DNA of 9,068 nt from Frankiaceae bacterium (lineage in GTDB: Bacteria; Actinomycetota; Actinomycetes; JAFAQI01), in assembly GCA_030840545.1 (NCBI GenBank), contig JAVEEH010000081.1, forward strand, positions 1 through 9,068, written 5' to 3'. A model generated the notes under the pieces. The model saw only the letters and a list, made by a program, of their open reading frames with translations, did no database searches and was not told the origin of the DNA. This document shows positions 6,414 to 9,068 of the stretch, one piece after another. Made by a program: the position numbers and the translations under genes. Within the stretch, counting starts at the first letter, position 1. Each line of letters begins with the position of its first letter.

Positions 6414-7633
6414 CGACGGAAAGCGCCGAGCCGCCGGAGCCGCGGATCAGTGCCGTTCTGCCCGTCTACAACGGCGGCCCTTACCTGCGCGACTGCCTCG
6501 ACTCGCTCGTCAAGCAGGACCTGCCGGCGACCGACCTCGAGATCATCGCGATCGACGACGGGTCCACCGACGGCAGCGGCGACGTCCTCGACGAGTACGC
6601 CGCGGCGCATCCGAACATTCTTGTCCTGCACCAGGAGAACTCCGGCTGGCCGGGCCAGCCGCGTAACCGCGGCATCGAGCGGGCCCGTGGGCGTTACCTG
6701 TTCTTCGTGGACGGTGACGACGTCGTCGTCTCGAGCGCGTTCCGACGGCTGTGCGACTTCGCCGACGAGCACGACAGTGACGTCGTCAACCCCAAGATGG
6801 TGCCGCTCGAGCAGCCACGGTTCAAGCGGCCCTACTTGCTGAAGGAGACTGTGGTCGACGGTCAGCTGGCCGAGGCGTTCAAGATGATCAGCCCGCAGAA
6901 GCTGGTCCGTCGCTCGATGGTGATGGACAAGAACATCCGCTTCCCCGAGGGAAAGGTCAGGCTCGAGGACGGCATCTTCATGAGCGAGGCCTATCTCGCT
7001 GCCCGCCGGGTGTCGTTCCTCGGCGATCGCGACTACTACCTCAAGCGCACGCGCGATGACATGCAGAACATCTCCAACCATGGCATCTCACCGGCGCACT
7101 ACGTGGGTTCGCTCACCCGCATGGCGACGAACGTGCGCGAGAGGTGCGCGGACACGCGCGTCGCCGACGACATCATCTCCGTGATCTATCGGCGGAAGGG
7201 GCTCCGCCGGCTGCGGGCTGACAAGTTCCTGAAATACCAACGCTCGCGTCGCGCCGACTGGGCGCGCCAGCTCGGCCAGTTCGCGAAAACGTTCGTCACC
7301 CCGAGGATGGAGCGGCAGCTGCCTCCGCTCCTGCGTTTGCAGTCCGTGTTCGCGCGGCGAGCCGACGTGCCGGCGTTGTATGCGCTGGCCAAGCTGCAGG
7401 AGGCCGGGGCGGGCCTCCGCGTCGTTTCCAGCGACGGGCGACTCTTCCTCCGGTTGACGAACGGCAACCGCCGCGACGTCACCAAGTGGGTGCGAGCGGG
7501 CGAGCGAGGCGTGACTGTTGCGCAGGAGCCCCTGAAGAAGAAGCTGAGGCGCAACTTCCGTCGTTACACATCGCTGGGTCGTCGTACCGTGCATCGGCTG
7601 CGGACCCGTGCTGCAAGGAAGAGCACCGGATGA
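6410..7633 (+). CDS. Family 2 glycosyltransferase, probably for a cell-surface polymer
   Basis: A 407-residue inverting GT-A glycosyltransferase that transfers a sugar from a nucleotide-sugar donor; donor and acceptor cannot be read from the sequence. Motifs: the N-terminal strand ISAVLPVYNGG (13-23), IDDGSTDGS (48-56), NSGWPGQPRNRGIERARG (77-94), the metal-binding DXD in FVDGDDVV (99-106), and LEDG (185-188), which supplies the likely catalytic base. The GT-A domain ends near 225. The rest (230-360) is a helical then beta-rich region, a layout reminiscent of wall-teichoic-acid glycosyltransferases such as TarS/TarP, but that likeness is by eye. The tail (375-404) is strongly basic, with Lys/Arg about every second or third residue, and may hold the enzyme at the membrane. 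There is no transmembrane helix. The start GTG overlaps the preceding stop (GTGA), and the stop overlaps the sulfotransferase start. Confidence 0.85.
   Translation: MTTESAEPPEPRISAVLPVYNGGPYLRDCLDSLVKQDLPATDLEIIAIDDGSTDGSGDVLDEYAAAHPNILVLHQENSGWPGQPRNRGIERARGRYLFFVDGDDVVVSSAFRRLCDFADEHDSDVVNPKMVPLEQPRFKRPYLLKETVVDGQLAEAFKMISPQKLVRRSMVMDKNIRFPEGKVRLEDGIFMSEAYLAARRVSFLGDRDYYLKRTRDDMQNISNHGISPAHYVGSLTRMATNVRERCADTRVADDIISVIYRRKGLRRLRADKFLKYQRSRRADWARQLGQFAKTFVTPRMERQLPPLLRLQSVFARRADVPALYALAKLQEAGAGLRVVSSDGRLFLRLTNGNRRDVTKWVRAGERGVTVAQEPLKKKLRRNFRRYTSLGRRTVHRLRTRAARKSTG
7615..7623 (+). promoter_or_regulatory. Ribosome binding site of the sulfotransferase gene
   Basis: AAGGAAGAG lies 6 bases before ATG 7630, inside the end of the glycosyltransferase gene. 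It fixes the start that overlaps the preceding stop and indicates coupled expression of the two genes. Confidence 0.6.
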
Positions 7634-8694
7634 CCGAGCGAGACCGCATCGAGCCCTTCGTCGCTCCGCTCTCGATGCCCGCCCCGATCTTCCTGGTGGG
7701 CTGCATGGGTTCGGGAAGCACGTTGACAAGGCTGATGCTCGACAGCCACGAACACATCGCGATACCGCAGGAGACGAGCTTCATGCGTCTCGTGCAGGCG
7801 CATCGCTGGGTCCCGTTCTGGCGTTACGGTGACCGCCTCGGCCGGCGCCTGAAGCTGAGCCGCCCGGAGATGAACGAATACCTACGTTCGTTCTACGGCG
7901 GCATGTTCGAGCGCTACGCGCGGCTGCACGGCAAACAACGCTGGGGCGAGAAGACGCCGCATCACATCTGGCACATGCCGGAGATGGCCCGGCTGTTCAA
8001 GGACTCGGTGTTCGTCGGCATCGTGCGCCACCCCGGCGGCACCTCGAGCTCTCTGGTCGGCCGGTTCAACTACGAGTCGCGCCGCAGCGTGAACTACTGG
8101 GTCAAGCTCAACACCCAGCTGACCCATCACGGCACCAAGCTCGGTGACCGCTTCGCGCTCATCCGCTACGAGGACGTCGTCTCGCATCCGGAGGAGACGA
8201 TGCGCGAGCTCCTCGAGTGGCTGGGCGAGCCGTGGTCGCCCAGCGTGCTCCGGCACCACGAGGTGCAGACCCAACAGGGTGCTCCCCGCACCGTCGAGGG
8301 GCGAACCAAGCCGGCCGATCCGCTCGACCCGTCGCGGATGGCGCGGTGGACCACACAGTTCACCGACGTCGAGCTGACGTTCCTGCGCCGCAAGACCAAG
8401 GGGCTCGCCTCGTTCTTCGGTTACTCCGTCGACGAACCGATCCCGGTCGAGACGCTCGCGCCGGCGGAGAGCGGGCGGAAATACCTCGCGACCGGTCCGG
8501 AGCTGGCGGCCCGCCGAAGCTCCTACGAAGGCCAGGTCGACTTCTCGCCGGCGGAGCGGCCCCGGAAGGAAGATCTGTTGCGCCCGGAGCTGCTCGATGT
8601 GCCGGAGCGCGCTCAGAACTCGCCGGCCGCGGCCGCGCCCGCGTCGTTCGCACGGCGGTTGCGACGGCGGCTGGCGCACAAGCTGTCGGCTTAG
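7630..8694 (+). CDS. PAPS-dependent sulfotransferase family protein
   Basis: A 354-residue cytoplasmic protein of the sulfotransferase family, whose members move sulfate from PAPS to a hydroxyl or amine, often on sugars. The N-terminal strand and 5'-phosphosulfate loop are FLVGCMGSGSTLTRLMLDSH (21-40). This is followed by IAIPQETSF, WGEKTPHHIWHMPEM (105-119) with the family's conserved KTP, and the 3'-phosphate site VGIVRHPGGTSSSL (129-142), with Arg133 and Ser141 eight residues apart as in the family. ALIRYEDVVSHPEETMRELLEWLG (176-199) is also typical. One feature is unusual: Gly27 replaces the Arg or Lys of the usual RSGTT or KSGTT. The last 60 residues are a variable tail ending in a basic helix (ARRLRRRLAHKL, 341-352). 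ATG 7630 overlaps the glycosyltransferase stop and has a good ribosome binding site. A surface glycan substrate is inferred from the neighbours. Confidence 0.85.
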   Translation: MTERDRIEPFVAPLSMPAPIFLVGCMGSGSTLTRLMLDSHEHIAIPQETSFMRLVQAHRWVPFWRYGDRLGRRLKLSRPEMNEYLRSFYGGMFERYARLHGKQRWGEKTPHHIWHMPEMARLFKDSVFVGIVRHPGGTSSSLVGRFNYESRRSVNYWVKLNTQLTHHGTKLGDRFALIRYEDVVSHPEETMRELLEWLGEPWSPSVLRHHEVQTQQGAPRTVEGRTKPADPLDPSRMARWTTQFTDVELTFLRRKTKGLASFFGYSVDEPIPVETLAPAESGRKYLATGPELAARRSSYEGQVDFSPAERPRKEDLLRPELLDVPERAQNSPAAAAPASFARRLRRRLAHKLSA

Positions 8695-8765
8695 TCACCC
8701 GCCGCTGCGCTCGGACCCCGGTGCGGACCTTGTACCGTGGTCTCGGCCGGAGCCACCCCTTGTGC

Positions 8766-8785
8766 AGCCCGGCGTCATGCGGGCT
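8766..8785 (+). promoter_or_regulatory. Hairpin next to the permease ribosome binding site
   Basis: AGCCCG (8766-8771) and CGGGCT (8780-8785) form a 6-bp stem with an 8-base loop, ending directly before AGGAGG. In the mRNA it would sit against the ribosome binding site and could modulate initiation. The rest of the 100 bp gap holds only a weak -10-like TACCGT (8733-8738) and no obvious terminator for the sulfotransferase gene. Confidence 0.35.
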
Positions 8786-8791
8786 AGGAGG
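8786..8791 (+). promoter_or_regulatory. Consensus ribosome binding site of the permease gene
   Basis: A perfect AGGAGG is followed after only 3 bases by GTG 8795, closer than the usual 5-9. An in-frame ATG at 8777 lies upstream, but it has no ribosome binding site and would place this AGGAGG inside the coding sequence. Confidence 0.55.
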
Positions 8792-8794
8792 ATT

Positions 8795-9068
8795 GTGACC
8801 GACCTCGGCGGGGAGATCAGTCCGCTGCGCGACTGGCGAGGCTGGTGGGAACGCGAGCGCCGTCGCCCGACCGGTGGCAGTCCCGCCGCCCGGATTGCGC
8901 AGATCAGCCGTCGGCGAGACGTGCTCCGCATGCTCGTCGCACGCGACCTGAAGCGGAAGTACGCGACCTCCTACCTCGGCTATGTGTGGACGCTGCTCGA
9001 GCCGGCCCTCCTCATCGGCGTCTACTGGCTCGTCTGGGGTCACGTCGCCCGACTGCACATCCAGCACT
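8795..9068 (+). CDS. ABC-2 type polysaccharide export permease, N-terminal part
   Basis: Only the first 91 codons are present; the frame is open at the right edge. After a charged cytoplasmic N-terminus (1-48), LVARDLKRKYATSYLGYVWTLLEP (47-70) is the signature of Wzm/TagG/RfbA-type permeases. These span the membrane and, with a separate ATPase, export lipid-linked polysaccharide or teichoic acid. The first transmembrane segment begins at about residue 68 (PALLIGVYWLVWGHV). The Arg-rich stretch ERERRRP (20-26) and the following short amphipathic helix are usual for the interface with the ATPase. The start is taken as GTG 8795 from the AGGAGG just upstream; ATG 8777 in the same frame would add MRARRI. 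The preceding glycosyltransferase and sulfotransferase fit a shared role in surface glycan assembly. The ATPase is expected downstream but not seen. Confidence 0.85.
   Translation, partial: MTDLGGEISPLRDWRGWWERERRRPTGGSPAARIAQISRRRDVLRMLVARDLKRKYATSYLGYVWTLLEPALLIGVYWLVWGHVARLHIQH

Noticed and set aside
6245..7081. Minus-strand open frame of 278 codons opposite the monooxygenase and glycosyltransferase
   Set aside because: It spans the junction of two well-supported genes and has no recognisable motif or ribosome binding site; it is a shadow frame.
7882..8679. Minus-strand open frame of 265 codons opposite the sulfotransferase
   Set aside because: It mirrors a clear sulfotransferase gene and its product is low-complexity Arg/Gly/Leu-rich with no motif, as expected of antisense frames in GC-rich DNA.

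Overview
The window is dense, very GC-rich DNA (roughly 70% G+C by eye, G/C in most third codon positions). It has many GTG starts, minimal intergenic space and gene families typical of Actinobacteria: an LpdA-type NAD(P)H-quinone reductase, a fused biotin carboxylase/biotin carrier alpha subunit, and apparent leaderless promoters of the TANNNT type. The genus cannot be fixed from the sequence. No tRNA, rRNA, CRISPR array, insertion sequence or origin was seen, and no stretch over 300 bases lacks a gene.

Left part (1-2244), housekeeping: the end of a pentapeptide-repeat protein (+) meets, tail to tail with only 4 bp between, a small gamma-glutamylcyclotransferase-like protein (-). That gene is transcribed divergently from lpdA (+) across a 66 bp shared promoter region. 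This LpdA has both cysteines of the classical redox pair but lacks the classical active-site histidine.

Middle part (2245-5189): a 142 bp convergent gap holds a hairpin. Next comes an unrecognised secreted protein (-), and upstream of it on the same strand the acyl-CoA carboxylase alpha subunit (-). A hairpin followed by a run of T on the minus strand separates these two genes and could be an intrinsic terminator for the carboxylase. The carboxylase start is 33 bp from the divergent start of the next gene.

Right part (5190-9068), all on the + strand: an FMN-dependent lactate 2-monooxygenase-like enzyme, a family 2 glycosyltransferase (4 bp GTGA overlap), a PAPS-type sulfotransferase (4 bp ATGA overlap) and, after 100 bp, the start of an ABC-2 polysaccharide-export permease that runs off the window. 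The last three look like the edge of a cell-surface glycan assembly and export locus, possibly for a sulfated glycan. This is the most interesting part of the window. The inference rests on family recognition only, because the ATPase partner and the rest of the cluster lie outside.
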